DNA from: Prostheceraeus crozeri
Lineage: Eukaryota; Platyhelminthes; Polycladida; Euryleptidae
DNA length: 64,000 nucleotides
Assembly (NCBI GenBank): GCA_907163375.1
Contig: CAJQUW010004437.1
Span: 62,001 to 126,000 of the forward strand
Reading direction: 5' to 3'
Shown piece after piece: positions 46,859-59,490 of the stretch. Each line of letters starts with the position of its first letter. The stretch's first letter is position 1. The notes below the pieces were generated by a model that was not told the DNA's origin, ran no database searches, and was given only the letters and a program-made list of their open reading frames with translations. The position numbers were made by a program, and so were the translations under genes.

Positions 46859-47522
46859 TGGGTGAGATCCGTCGGTCTGGTAGGTAGTTTGTTACTAAAC
46901 CATATTGTGGCTGCCAAATCGGTTTGAATTTTGTTGGCTACTATCTAATTTCTTTTGTCTAAATTTCGCGGCAATGATGATTCGCTGCCAAATGATCCGG
47001 TAGCCATGGTCTTAAATTTTAGTGCAACTTTTATATATAGCTTACATTGACTACTCAAATTACCTATAAATTAGCAGTAGTTGATTTACTACATATCTTT
47101 CAGTGGAATGTTCCAATCACCTATCAGTACGTCCACAGTCATATCAAACCCTTCCATGCCGACGTCAAATTGTGAAAATTACATGAGACGCCAAGCAAAA
47201 AGCGAAAAAACGATGAAATTTAAAATCTTTAGAATTTTATGTAAATCACGTAATCAGTTCCCAAGACTCATGCATGTCATATTTTAGGTTGTAATTATAG
47301 TACTACTGCTATGAAAACTTCCCGTTTCCCTTCCTATGATGGTCGAATCATTCGAAAAAACAACATAACAAATTTGAGAAAATATGTTCTCTTTTCTTCA
47401 GAATCTTGACGTCGAAAATGGCAAATTTAAATTGCAAAATCTGAATATACATGAATACGAAGCCATGAGATTACGAATACGCTCACATAATAATTTTGTT
47501 CTTATGAAAGCCGACATGTCTA

Positions 47523-49221
47523 TCATATAACATGCCAGTCTCTAAAGCATGTGATGGCTTCGTAAGCTTCACAAGGGAGGCTTACTTTGACAGCCAGAAC
47601 ACCTGAATTGTGTGTCTCTGCGAATTGTCTGCTTTTGAAATTGCTTGCATCTCAACCTTGCTTTCTTACGTTGACCGTCATCACCAACAGGAATTTTTTC
47701 TGGGAAGTGCATCATTGTGATCTCCGCGTTTGGTCCGCTACTGATTCTGCGTCTCTTGGTAGGATCTGAAGCATGACCTGTGAAATGCACAATTGCTGCC
47801 TCTGTGAATTTCAATAGCGATGGTCTGTGGACGTTCTGTTCATGGATATAGCGCAAGAAACCATTGAGTAACAGTCGTTGAAGAAAATGTATTCCCATCT
47901 TCTTGAACCAGATTTGGGATTTGTTGACAGCACTGTATGGAGCGAGCTATTGGTCCGTTAGATCGACTCCACCCATTTTCAAGTTATAAGCTTCAATGGC
48001 AGTGGACCGGCTGTAGTTGACCGCCTCTTCTTGACCCCTTAATCGCCTCGTCTTTTGAAGAACATCAGCATCATCCGCAGTAGATAAAAGGTAGACATCC
48101 TTGCGGTCACAGAATTTGATGGCCAACAGATGATCGTCTTTGACCATGAATGATATTCCCACGTTTGGCAGTTTTTTCTCCTGAGGCACTTTTGGAATAC
48201 CACGGTGCTTGTTCACAGTTCCTCGCATGAATGTCTTTCGGGAATATAGGCATTCCGCCAGGCGAATACTGCTGTACCAGTTGTCTAGTGTGATCGTATG
48301 CCATTGGTCAAGGAGCCCTGCCTCTTTGAGCAGGTGCACAACCACCAGTTCACTTTTCGATAACGAGTCTGTATCCGGCTCATTGAAATCAAGAGTTGTT
48401 CGTGCTCCCTAATATACTTCATAGGCTGGCATGTAGCCAAGACAATCACAAAGAATATAAATCTTTATGTCGAATCTACCTCGTTTGCTGCGGATGAACA
48501 TTTTAAAACAAAGTCTTCCTTTGTGAAGTAACAAGCACTCGTCCAGAGATAATTCCATACCGGGTTTGAAATTGCGACAGATTTGATGAATTTTTTCTTC
48601 CAGTTGGAAAAGATGGCTGTTTCGGTTGTTTGATTCAACCAGATTAGGATCCGAAAATTGAAGGAAGCGGTAAATGGCCCGAAACTGGTTTCTTGACATT
48701 ACTGTGGCGTAGTAGGGCGTGTTCATAATTGGTTCCGTTGACCAATATTCGTCGATAGTGGATTTCTTGGTTAGGGGCATGGCTGACAGAAGTCCGAAGA
48801 ATTTCTTCATTGTTGCGACATCTACCACTTTCCAATCATCTACATCTGCCATATTGGCTCGCTGATTAGTCCTATTACATAGTAGTTGAAACAGTCCATC
48901 AGGAAGGAAAGCACTAATACACCCAGTCACTTCAGTTGATTGCGGCACAGTCCAGCCGGTCACGCCTTCGAAAGAATGATCAGGGTGAGCATATTCATCA
49001 ACTTGGACGAATCTCCAGTTGTCATTTGCATTCTCTCTGCTCTCTTCATCAGTTTCTTCACTTTCGCTGCTGATGCTGCTGGAGTCACTTTCAAACTGTT
49101 CCGTAGGGTCTGCATCGTAGTCATCGTGCTCGGGTTCATCGTCTGAACTATCATCGGTGAACCCAAAGCGGCGAGGAGGAACAACGACTCTCTTAGGACG
49201 AGCAGTTGAAGATGTTGCCAT
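47523..49221 (-). pseudogene. piggyBac transposase with two in-frame TAG codons
   Basis: Starts at MATSSTARPKRVVVPPRRF (49,221), with an acidic serine-rich N-terminal region and then the DDE_Tnp_1_7 core. LSLDECLLLHKGR, ITLDNWYSS and KMGGVDLTDQ supply the three catalytic aspartates. The C-terminal cysteine-rich finger appears as CSGC then, in another frame, CEAYEAITCFRDWH. In-frame TAG codons at 48,409-48,411 (after PAYEVY) and 47,947-47,949 (after DLTDQ), plus a frame change in the C-terminal finger near 47,575, make it inactive. Length (about 560 residues) and domain order are otherwise normal for piggyBac. All three aspartates persist, so decay is recent. Confidence 0.88.
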
Positions 49222-49613
49222 ATCAAAACCGATGTCTTTCCAATCGAACGGAAGCGATCTGACTGAATGATTCATCATGCACACTTGACTAACAATCCCT
49301 CTGTGATGACCATAGCTTCCAACGCTATTGATTAGTTTATCCCAATAGAAAACGGACAATAGAAAACGGCCGACAGCGCAGAACTCGTGTGGTCGCTCTA
49401 TGGGGTGTTATCTCAAACAAGGACTTCTAAATATAGAACTGATGTCGGTACTATATTTAGAAGTCCTCGCCATAACGCCAGAACAAAGTTAGAGTTAGTT
49501 ATGTACACGCCACAAACAGTACTGGCTCCATGGATTCAATCACGCTATTTGACGCCATATGGCGTCATGGCGTCCGCTGTTTGACGCCATATGGCGTCAT
49601 GGCATGGAAGAGG
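47523..49613 (-). mobile_element. piggyBac transposon, right terminus identified
   Basis: The right end reads, in reverse complement, CCTCTTCCATGCCATGACGC and abuts TTAA (49614-49617). Just inside are two copies of the palindrome GACGCCATATGGCGTC (about 49,552-49,567 and 49,582-49,597), likely transposase-binding repeats. The transposase gene reads leftward. I could not find the matching left TTAA terminus after the gene's C-terminal end, so the left border is given as the end of the coding region. Confidence 0.75.
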
Positions 49614-49617
49614 TTAA

Positions 49618-52405
49618 ACAGTCACATTAATGCTTTGGGCGTTTACTAGGCCGACGCTTCCAAGACATCGCCCAGCTCATTTCCAACCAATGACGGCGCA
49701 TTAGGTAGAAATCTCCACTACTAAGTATTTGGTGCATCTTTTTGCGCATTGACATTGCAATCGCTAAATATTTCACTCCAAGTTTTCTACACTGTCAACT
49801 GTACGCAGCCAAACCGATGACATGCTTTCTACCAAATGCTTTACTTCTTTTGGTTTTGTTGCGTTGTTGCCATAGAGTAGGTATATTAGGTAGAGTGGTA
49901 ACTCCGCATCTATTAAATCCCCAATGTGTAAACACTTTCGATTTCATCAAATGAACTCGAGGGGATATAATTGGTAATTGTTACCAAATGTGAGATATGC
50001 AAACTTTTGCAGTCTCAAAGAATTTTTTTGAAGAAACTGCCACGGAATTGGGTGATCATGATTGTAATGCAGAAGCAATTATGGAATTTTACAGATTCTC
50101 AGTGGTATGACACCCTTGTTGATTTAATGTTTGTTAAATTAGCAATTCGATATATTCTTATTATGCTAAACCTAAGAGTATTTTCTTACACGTGATCATA
50201 TCACAGGCAACCTGCTACTGGCAGAGCTAAATCATATAATCAAAGACAATGATTTCAATTAACTTTGAAAGATGTAAATGAGTCCACCACTATTCATATT
50301 CAAGAAATGAAACTTGAATTTAGTGAGTGACAAAATCATGCCGATGAAAATTGAATTTTTGAACTTTTTTAAATTTTAGCCAAGAAAGCACAAATAGGAT
50401 CGCAACTTTTTCATGAAGACTTCCATTATAATAAGGTTCATGACATCCCATTGATAATCAGCATAATTTCCGTTTTGTTAGGATGCTTGTTGGCAGATAT
50501 TCATTCTTTTTGATATCCAACTTGTTTCACACTACTTATGAAGTGGCTTCATGTCGGCAGTATATAAATTGGCAAAATTTTAGCCTTTTAAAAATTGATC
50601 AAATAATTGTTTGGATCGCAGGGACGTAATCTACGCAAAAAACTGAATCTTATGATGTAAAAATTTTCACTGTATACAGATACTTTTTTGAGTCGATACT
50701 CTACCTATATATCCTTATTCTATGGTTGTTGATAACTAGTGGCATCTACCAGACCTGTATGGCGCCTACCAGATGCTTCCCTTTCTTCGACTCGCACAAG
50801 TATTAATAAAAAGTATACCTAACTGCAAGATCGAATATTTTCCATAATATTGTATCATGAATGATGCCAAATTTCTACCACTAGAAGAGTTGAAATAGGC
50901 CTACATGCTATCGATCATTGTTTATCCGATTGTTATCTGAATTCTCCATGGTCAATTTCATGGCCATTTCAAGTTTTGCTTGGGTGATATCATATGGTTG
51001 ATAATGCGACTGTGTTCAGGCTCTATGGTGGATTCCTCTCTACCCAAGAAAAAGAATTATGGTTTACTTTCTAAACTGTCTTAAAATATATTAACGTTGG
51101 CAATTTCCAATGCTTTGTCATGATTAACATGGCGATTTCCAAAATTTGCAGTGGAATGATTTATAGCATATTTCAAATTTTAACTTTATTCTCTACTAAC
51201 ATTTTGAAGTTATTTTCATGAAAATTTAACAGCCGTGCAGCAAGCAACTTTTAAATTTTGAGTTTTACATGTGAGAGATTCGTACACATTTTTGAAGCCA
51301 CATCTATGCTACTCCTTGAATGATGCACATGGCAATGCAAAGCATGCATTGCGAATTATTTCAGGCACTTTTTGCGGGTTATAAACGTCTGCATTCCATA
51401 AATGTGATACTCTCAAAAATGATGTTTCATAGCCGCATAGGCCCTATATCATAGACAGATAAATGAATGTCAAATGAAAAGGTTACAAAGGGAAATGTTT
51501 CTATACCTTTATTAATATGTGAGTGGTTACTCAATGACAGCCATTTAACAGCCTAAATTTCCAGATGTGTTAGCAATAATTTTTAAACAGACTGGCTATT
51601 TTTGTTCATTCATAGAATCATAAAATCTTTGCATTGTGAAAAAGATGTCAGGAAGTTCACATTGTCAGCCCATTTTCACCAAAAATTTCTATCGTATCTA
51701 TCTTGAATCTCTGCATGAGAGTTCAATTGTTTTCGTGAGGTTTTTCACCTAAGAAAGTGACACATCTGCTAATTTAGTCAATGAAACACCAGACTTCGCA
51801 TGGCATAATGTTCATAAAAATTGAATTACAACTCCAACGAGAATTTTGCGATTTAAAATATGGTGATCTGAGGCATTTTGTCAAAATACATCGCTCTTGC
51901 GTTGCATGGTACTCAATACTGCGTTATATGTAGTAAACTATTGACGCTTAAGAGTCAAACTTACAATAATAAAATTCGATTATATTGCACGGAATTCTAA
52001 AAGATTTTATAGATAGTCAATAAGTTTTCAATTATGAACAAAATGCATTACGTAAATTTCAAATTTAGCTAACAATCAATCCAAAATGATAATACATTTT
52101 CAATTGATGAAATAGCAAATACAATTATGTTTGAGATATATAAATGAATGCTGCAGTAAAGTTATCTTTCAATCCAAATAAATTAAGTCATTTCAGTGAA
52201 TGGAGTTGAGCATTTACGGAGTTGGGTGGAATGAAGTGATAAGCTCTTAATTCTATTCCACACGACTTCAGAAAGGTCAGCCACTTTTCATGTTTAATAG
52301 CATATGAAATACGACTACCGCTTAAAATTGTGCGTCAAATCTATTGCTGTTGACGATGTATAAGTAGTGAGTATAAGTTAATGTTAGTACATGTATAAGT
52401 AGTAA
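49618..52405. other. Unassigned non-coding sequence
   Basis: About 2.8 kb of AT-rich sequence without recognisable gene, terminal repeats or tandem arrays. It lies inside the inverted-arm nest. Confidence 0.5.
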
Positions 52406-52411
52406 ATATAA

Positions 52412-53592
52412 GAAGGGGTCGGACGTATAAGGGGATAGGCCCTAAGCCATTTTTTTCAAAAACAGAGATATTTCACCCCATGTTATGTTATATCTGGATG
52501 CTTCTTTTGGCTGAGTTATACGATGATTGGAGGTTTTCTCATATGGTTTCCAGAAAGTGCATAAAGGGATAGGCCACATAATACAGCATGAATAAGGGGA
52601 TAAGCCACTATCTGTACTTTATTGTGCAAGGTCCAAAGCAAGAAATGGGCCATCAGGTCGTTGGTGGGTGGTACAATGATCGGTTGCAACCTGGCGAAAG
52701 AGAAAAAGTTCAAAAGCAGCACCCATGTCTTCCTTCGAACAGGCCGCACACTTATTTATGTGATCGAGACTTCAGCAACATGGAAGAATCGAGTCGAAGA
52801 AGAGAACACACGTATTGATTGTTCTCTGGATGGGCCGCAAGGATCTTCTCCGTTAATAGGGTTCAAGAATAGACGTTGACACAAGATTTCATTAAGACTT
52901 CCGACCTTCCAACGTAAACATAGGGTTTTCAAAGCCCAAGTTTTCCGATTTGACGATGAAAATCCAGGAAATACGTCGCTTAAGGTCTCCAAAGATACTC
53001 CTTCAAAACACGTAATGTGAACTAAAATAGAACAGTTTTTACAAAGGTAAGAACAAATTTAGATCAATCTAATCTAAATTTCAAAGTTGATTTTGATCTC
53101 TAATATTGATCTTTAATTTTAAAGCTGAATGCCGTCAATTTTCTGAAAAATAGTGATCGTGTACTGAAACGTTTAAGTTTTGATAAAAGTGACAACGTGA
53201 ATAAAGATCTTTTTGAAATAAATAAATTGACTTAAACGAAGGGATCAAATTAAATGCTGCTTCAATTAACATTTTTTGAATGACAATGGATGTATAGTGA
53301 ATGGGAGAACTTAAACAAAATTGCTTCAATATACGGCAGTTTTAAGCAAAATTGCAAAAAAGCAAAATTGGGTTACATTTTCATTTGGCCGCCTGTATGA
53401 GATGACTTCGTGCGTCATAATCTTCGCTACTTGATTAGCTGATAATTCGTACGCATAGGCTCGCAACCTCTGATGTTCAGGGAACCAGCGTACATAGCTT
53501 TTGCATGATGATACTTCAAAACCTTTAAATTGCTCTCCTGTAAAATTGCGAAGGTGTGGCTTATCCCCTTATTCGCCCAAAGCCCTTCATAA
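52412..53592. mobile_element. Candidate TIR element with ATAAGGGGATARGCC repeats
   Basis: The left end has GAAGGGGTCGGACGTATAAG followed by GGGATAGGCCC. The right end in reverse complement has GAAGGGCTTTGGGCGAATAA followed by GGGGATAAGCCAC. The motif ATAAGGGGATARGCC recurs at about 52,429, 52,563 and 52,592 and inverted at 53,553. The short frame at 52,622-52,879 (ending PLIGFKNRR) is not recognised. The ends are imperfect and no target duplication is clear. Confidence 0.45.
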
Positions 53593-53845
53593 GCTACATA
53601 TGAAAACGTCCAGTAAAAGTTAATACCATGGCTACCAGATGATCTGGTAGTGAATCATCATTGCTGCGAAAATAAGACAAAAGAAATTAGATAGTAACCA
53701 ATAAAATTCAAGGTGATTTGGCAGCCACAATATGGTTTGGTATCAAACTACCTACCAGACCGTCGAATCACACCCAGGCGGCCGTTACGAGTTGAACACG
53801 TTCTCGTAGCCAAAAACGCCAAGCCATCTTCATTTGGACGATCTC

Positions 53846-54299
53846 CTCGGTGTCAATTCTTTCATCAATGAACGATTGCTTTTTGCAAATGATCTTTTGA
53901 AGAGCATAGATTTTGATGATTACGTTGCAGATTTGTGGCCCAGCGGTACAAATATCTATTGATTTGCACCCTACAGGTTGCAGGCTACCTTATAATATGT
54001 CTAAGAGAAAATTTACGAAAAATTCGTCAAAGATTTCTATTTGAATATTCATTATCAGCACTTTATCTTCACCCTAATTTTGCTATGACAGTGTAAGGTA
54101 GATGTATATTCAATACACGTTTACCGCATATGAATGAATACCGACTAAAAAGCATACAATTCTGTAGCGCATTTCTCGCTGAAGTGAAACGTAAATATTG
54201 TAATTGAATTAAGACACGATCACGGTGAAAAAATTGAAGGATCCAGGAAACGGAAGATGCCAAAGTTAAGTAACTGCTCTAGGGGCTAGAATCCTGTAA
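53846..54299. other. Unassigned sequence
   Basis: Between the right inverted arm and the second gypsy relic; nothing is recognised. Confidence 0.4.
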
Positions 54300-55427
54300 A
54301 TCATCATTGAACCCAGAATTTTCATGCCAACATCAGATCTGCGGCGTCTCGACAAACAGGCTCCATTACCACGAACTTCATCGTCAATCACCGGGGTTAC
54401 TAGTCATCGGCTCCGAGTCATGGGAAAGATTACTGCACAGGTCAACACAAGTAACGGCTCGGTTCAACTGCCCATGCTTATTACACGAGATGTTTCTAAG
54501 GTACTAGGACTTGACGGTCTATGCGCATTAAAAATCTAAGTCGTCCTCAATGCAACCATCAGCCCTACCATTCCGTTTTCCTCAACAATCCGGGAACTCA
54601 TACAACAGTGCACTAACCATACTGGTGGTGTAAATATCCAGCCAGTAACACTGGAATTCGTCAGCAAACCGAAGTTTTACCGATCTTGACAATGGTCTTC
54701 GCGGTCCAGTTCAAGAAAATTTGAAGCAAATGGTTGCTGATGGCATCCTTAGACCGGCTGAATCATCTGCCTGGGCTACTCCGATTTTGACCTCGATTAA
54801 ACCGAATGGACAATCAGGATTTGCGGCGATTATCGCGTGACCGTCAATAAGCGACTGCGGCAAACTGCAGCAACAACGACACCTGTAGGCCATATGTTTA
54901 ATGGGCTCGCGGGCAAGCCTTTCACGAAACCTCCCTCACGAATTTCTCCAGATTCCGCTGGATCAAAAGGACAAAGAATTGACCACCATTAATACACCAT
55001 GGGACCTGCTTCAATACTAGAACTAACCTTTCGACCTGAATGCTTCTCCAGGCATATTTCAAAGGGTTATGGACATAGTCATCCACGAATTGGAGGCTGA
55101 ACGAGCTTACCAAGACGATCCGATGGTGTCGGGCAGCAATCAGGAAGAACACAATCAACGATTGCACTCGCTACTGCAATCATTGTAAAGTTTCAACGTT
55201 CGAATCAATGCAAACAAGTCCGAAAACAACTTCTCAGTCAAGAAGTTAAAATATCTCGGATACGTACTGGACGGCGTCGGCATCTCCGCGGATACCAACC
55301 GAATTAAGTCTCTCAAAGAAGCGCCACGACCTGACACTGCATCAAAGTTGAGATCTTTCTTGGGCTTCGCACAGTTTTATTCAAGATTTGTGCCAACTTC
55401 AACCACATCACGCAGGCACTATATCAG

Positions 55428-55964
55428 ATGCTGAACGACTTTCAATGGACAGCCAAATCTAAGAACGCGTACAACCATCTCATGAATCAACTCTTGCATG
55501 CTCAAGTTTTGCGACCTTTCACCATGGGACGCCTAAAAAGGTTGATGGTAGATGCTCCCGAATACGCCGTGGGAGCTATACTAAATCAAGAAGGGCATCC
55601 AGTCATTTGCGTGTCAAGAAAGTTGAACACCGCCGAACTCAGTTATTCCCATACAATGAAGGAAGCCTTAGCCATCCACACAGCAGCTCAAAGTTTATAC
55701 AAGTACCTCTACGGCCACCGTTTCACGATCGTCAAAAACAAAGCAACTTTCAGAATGTTGCAGAGTTGGGCTTTGGACTTGAGCGGCTACTCGTACAGCA
55801 TGAGCCACCAACCCGGAAAGAAGATACCTACCGCCGACTACCTTTCCAGACACTCTGGTTTTGAGGAACCGTCTTCAGACACAGTTAACTTCGTAAAGAG
55901 TCTGCCAGTACCAAGAAACAGCCTGATTCTTCTGCATTCTACGGTCCTGTCATCGCTGCACTAA
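55428..55964 (+). pseudogene. RNase H region of the second gypsy relic
   Basis: Shows the gypsy RNase H order: AKSKNAYNHL, LMVDAPEYAVGAIL, VICVSRKLNTAELSYSHTMKEALA, YLYGHRFTIV and the downstream SYSMSHQPGKKIPTADYLSRH. It is the best preserved piece of this fossil and gives the family assignment. It precedes the integrase parts. Confidence 0.85.
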
Positions 55965-56286
55965 ATGGAGCCCGGTCTTTGTCTGCCAAGCGACGATTTC
56001 CTGTACTTTACGCGAATCGTGAATATTTGCACACTACTACAGATGGCGTGATCGTTTTTCAAGAAAGGCCTGTCATACTTCCAATTCTGCGCCAAAGCTT
56101 CCTTGAGCATCTGCATCCGTCTCACTTGGGGAGAGACAAGATGGTTTCCATATCTCGTCCTGTCTGTTGGAGACAGAAAAAAAATAAACGTTGATATCCG
56201 CATGCTTGTCGAGTATTGTCAACGATGTGCAAAGAAACCCAGGACTCATACCAACAACGCACTTTGGCTATTACCGTTCCAACCTA

Positions 56287-58093
56287 CAGTATGCGACAGC
56301 AAGTTGGCAACATCCCGCTTGAACTGTAAAATCCAGGAATTAATCAACGTTTAATCTATTTTGTTTATCATCAACAACAAAAGACCGAGCTGCTATGACT
56401 ATTATGTATTGTAACTTCACAATAGAACCCAACGATACACAAAAACAACAGGTAAGATGATAAAATGATCAAAATCTAGTATGATGTCCTTTCGACTGGA
56501 TCACATTTCAGGTATCCTGAATTTCATCGTCGTGATACCAGGTGTCGAGAAACGCACGAATGATTTCAGACTTGTTCTTTGGGCGCTTCCGTATTATTCG
56601 TCGCTTCATGATCGCCCTAAGGTTTTCGATTGGATTCAAGTCCGGTGATGAAGCCGGCCAGGACAACAGCGGATTCCAGCATCGTCGAATCGCTTCATGG
56701 ACTTCCTGCTCACGTGGGAGGGTGCATTATCTTGCTGGAAGTAACCATTGCCTTCACCAAATAGTTCCAACATCTGCGGAATAACTCTAGAATTGATTAT
56801 TTTTTCAATGTATTGGTCACTATTCATCGTTCCGTCTACCATATGAACTCGGCCGGTCCCGTACCAGCTCAAGCATGACCAAAACATGACTTTCACAGGA
56901 TGCTTCACCTTGCATTTATAATGGTCCGATGTAGGCTGATGACCATCCACAATCCAAACAAAGCGTGGACAGTCGTCAGAGGCCTCGATTATTGCCTCGT
57001 TACTCCATAATACTGTTCGCCAGTCCTCATTAGTCCACGCCTCGTGCTCATTTGTCCACTCAAAACGAGCCTTGACATTCTTTTCCGTTAAGAATGGCTT
57101 ACTCTTCGGCCTCACTGCAATGCATCCAGCCTCATTCATCGCGCGTTGTACCGTTCTTAATGAGACCGAGTCTCCAAATGCACCCAACTGTTCTTGAATG
57201 TCCGATGCTGTAGATCGAGGGGATCTAACGATGAGGTTTCGTACGTGTCTAAGATCACGATCATCGAAATGTTTGTTATGTCCGCCACAGTTCTTGTAGT
57301 TTGTTTCGTAGTCTCCAGTTTCTTCATATCTTGTTACGACTTTGCTAACCGTGAACACATTCACCCATACGTCCTTCGCAATTTCACCCATACGTTTGGT
57401 GGTATGCTTGTACAGACTGGTAATCTCAATTATCTTCTTGCCTCGGTCGTCCATCTTGCGTCGAATCAGGCGTACAGTAGGGTATGAATTCTTGTGAATA
57501 ATATCATGGCAGGATTTAGTGAAATTTAAACCTGAATCAATAACTCCAAGCAGTCATCAACTACCATAGATATGAATCAATAACCGATAGAAATCATTCT
57601 GTATGAGAAAAATGACATGAGAGGAACATAGCACGTCAAAAACAAAAGTTGAAAATCAAAGCTTCTGATGACGAACCTGCCTTAACGCCAAACGTGTGGG
57701 TTGTCACCAAAAGAAATTTGACAGAGTTTTCTGTAGCCGTTTACAAAATAAAATCATTAATCATAAAATGAAGAAGATGTTTCGCATGTTAAGAACACGA
57801 TTACACGACTGACAGTATTGGGGTTTCGCTGCCTCTAAAAACCTAGTCGTAAATTAATAATTACAAGGACATTCAATAACTTAAGTAATCGAAAATGTCT
57901 GAAATATCTCAAAAGAGAAGCGGTAATATTTGCGTGGTACATCTAATACTCAATCGTACTATCATTTAATGTCTACTTTAGCCATATTTTACTTTAAGTG
58001 TCAGACAAGTTCATGTATAGGACTCACAACGTGTGAATGAAAAATGTTGAATGTACATATACGAGGGTGTTGCCAACTTGCTGTCGCATACTG
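56287..58093 (-). mobile_element. Tc1/mariner transposon, both ends present
   Basis: A 1,807-bp element flanked by TA (56285-56286 and 58094-58095). Both termini start CAGTATGCGACAGCAAGTTG and are identical for about 26 bp before diverging slightly. It inserted into the integrase region of the second gypsy relic. The transposase is on the minus strand, and about 600 bp of non-coding sequence lies upstream of it. Confidence 0.93.
56508..57454 (-). pseudogene. Tc1 transposase, inactivated
   Basis: Begins MDDRGKKIIEITSLYKHTTK with the paired helix-turn-helix DNA-binding region (residues 1-110). Then comes the DDE domain: WSNEAIIEA, FQQDNAPSHVSRK and, in another frame, WPASSPDLNPIENL. The first catalytic residue is Asn (AAC) where Tc1 proteins have Asp (WSDE), which alone should abolish activity. 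A frame change near 56,670 separates DDAGIR from LLSWPASSPDLNPIENL. The stop is at 56,508-56,510 after DDEIQDT. Total length is about 315 residues, close to the family norm of ~340. This copy can no longer move itself, though its ends might still be used by an active relative. Confidence 0.9.
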
Positions 58094-59490
58094 TATGCAA
58101 CATTTACACGCCAATTACTGTGGACCATTCTTGGCTACCTACTATGCGCTCATATTATAGGACGCCTATGCCAAATTCCCCGAAGCTTTCTTAACAACGA
58201 CAGCAAATGCAGAATTTACCCAGAAGGCGTTGCAGAGCTTCTTCGCAAGGGAAGGTATCGCTCAGGTACTAGTCACAGACAACGGCATCTTCGTATTTGC
58301 AAGCCTGGCTCCGCTCCATTGGCTGCCATCCTATACAAACGGCACCCTGACACTCGCTATCCAACGGCCTCGCTGAGAATTTCGTGCGTACCTTAAAACA
58401 ACCAATCAATGCAGCTTCACCAACTACATTCAAGCAACTCGCCCAGACAATCGACACATTCCTCCTACAGTACCGAAATACGAAACACTCTACCAATGCC
58501 AAGCCTCCAGTCTTGCTGTTCAAAGGGAGATTTTTAAGGATAAATAGAATGGATACCACTGAAATCACTGAAATTCAGTTCTATCGTGGCAATACCTCTC
58601 GAGTTTGCGAGGATATTACTATTTACAAAATAGGAGATCATATGTTCAATATAATTGATAGTTCAGACGGTTCTCTCCAGAGACGTCATATGAATCAAAT
58701 CACCATTTTCTCCTCACATCAACATATTTCTTCCGATCTTCCCTCTTTGGAGCCAAGTCATGATTCCCATGCATCACAAACACACACAGATGCTGCTATG
58801 CGTGATGACTTCCTGCTGACGAGCCGAATCAAGTCGAACTTTCAATTGATTATCCAACTCCTGCTACCTCCATGGATCTTCCTGCAACTTCTCCATCTGC
58901 AGGTGACACTTCTACTGAGCCTTCTACTGAGGCTTCATCTCCAAGACGAAGCACTCGGATCCGAAGAAGTCCTGGCCTATACAGAGACTTCGTTTGTGAC
59001 GGGAGCAGCTGTAACAGGCGCCTACCAATTCGTCCACGCTTAAAAGCGAAACTAATTTTAGACTTCGTGCCAGAAATCAGCTGCGGAGTGGTGATTAAAC
59101 TTTTCCACTCATCATTTGCATGTGTCTGAAATGAACTTGTGACTTAATAAATCATTTCTGCCAAAAAATCGTAGCATTTCAGTTGTTTTGCTTAGAATAA
59201 CCTAAAGTGAACGCTTTAGAGTTCAATGTAATGAGACCTCATGTTTTGGTATATAAACCCGCACGGTATTGTTGATAGCCTTATACGGGAGGGTGTTCAT
59301 GATGAGGATGAGAAAGCAAAAATGCGGCGTTCCCTTTAGTAATGGCTTTAATAAAATTAGTTGCTAAAAATATATACACGGCAAACTTTTCGCGACGCAG
59401 TCGCTGCCTCAGTGCACTAAAAAGAAGGTAAAAGCAGTCAGAGTGGGTGGTTTATATATCAGGGTGATAATACCGTAGACAGAGCATCTC

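Larger units (their letters stand above)
42885..53845. mobile_element. Nest bounded by long inverted arms
   Basis: The left arm is 42,885-42,955 continued at 46,861-47,046, because a CACTG element inserted within it. The right arm is about 53,580-53,845 in inverted orientation. Shared sequence includes GGTCTGGTAGGTAGTTTG and GACAAAAGAAATTAGATAGT-type blocks. The arms are about 250 bp at perhaps 75-80 per cent identity. No transposase belonging to the arms is recognised. Outer ends and target duplication are unresolved, so this may be a foldback element or an inverted pair of repeats. Confidence 0.5.
54300..59100 (+). mobile_element. Second Ty3/gypsy relic, interrupted by a Tc1 element
   Basis: Pol parts occur in gypsy order on the plus strand: protease-like end (about 54,330-54,540), reverse transcriptase (54,680-55,420), RNase H (55,430-55,860, with the VDAPEYAVGAIL, CVSRKL and SYSMSHQPGKKIPTADYLSRH blocks), integrase N-terminal and core (55,980-56,280, resuming at 58,094-58,400) and a tail to about 59,045. 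A 1.8-kb Tc1 element sits in the integrase region. It is broken, with many interruptions, and no LTRs were found. It is older than the first gypsy element. Confidence 0.85.

Noticed and set aside
49540-49600. Short CRISPR-like or tandem array from repeated GACGCCATATGGCGTC
   Set aside because: There are only two copies, they are palindromic, and they lie at a piggyBac terminus; subterminal binding repeats are the better explanation.
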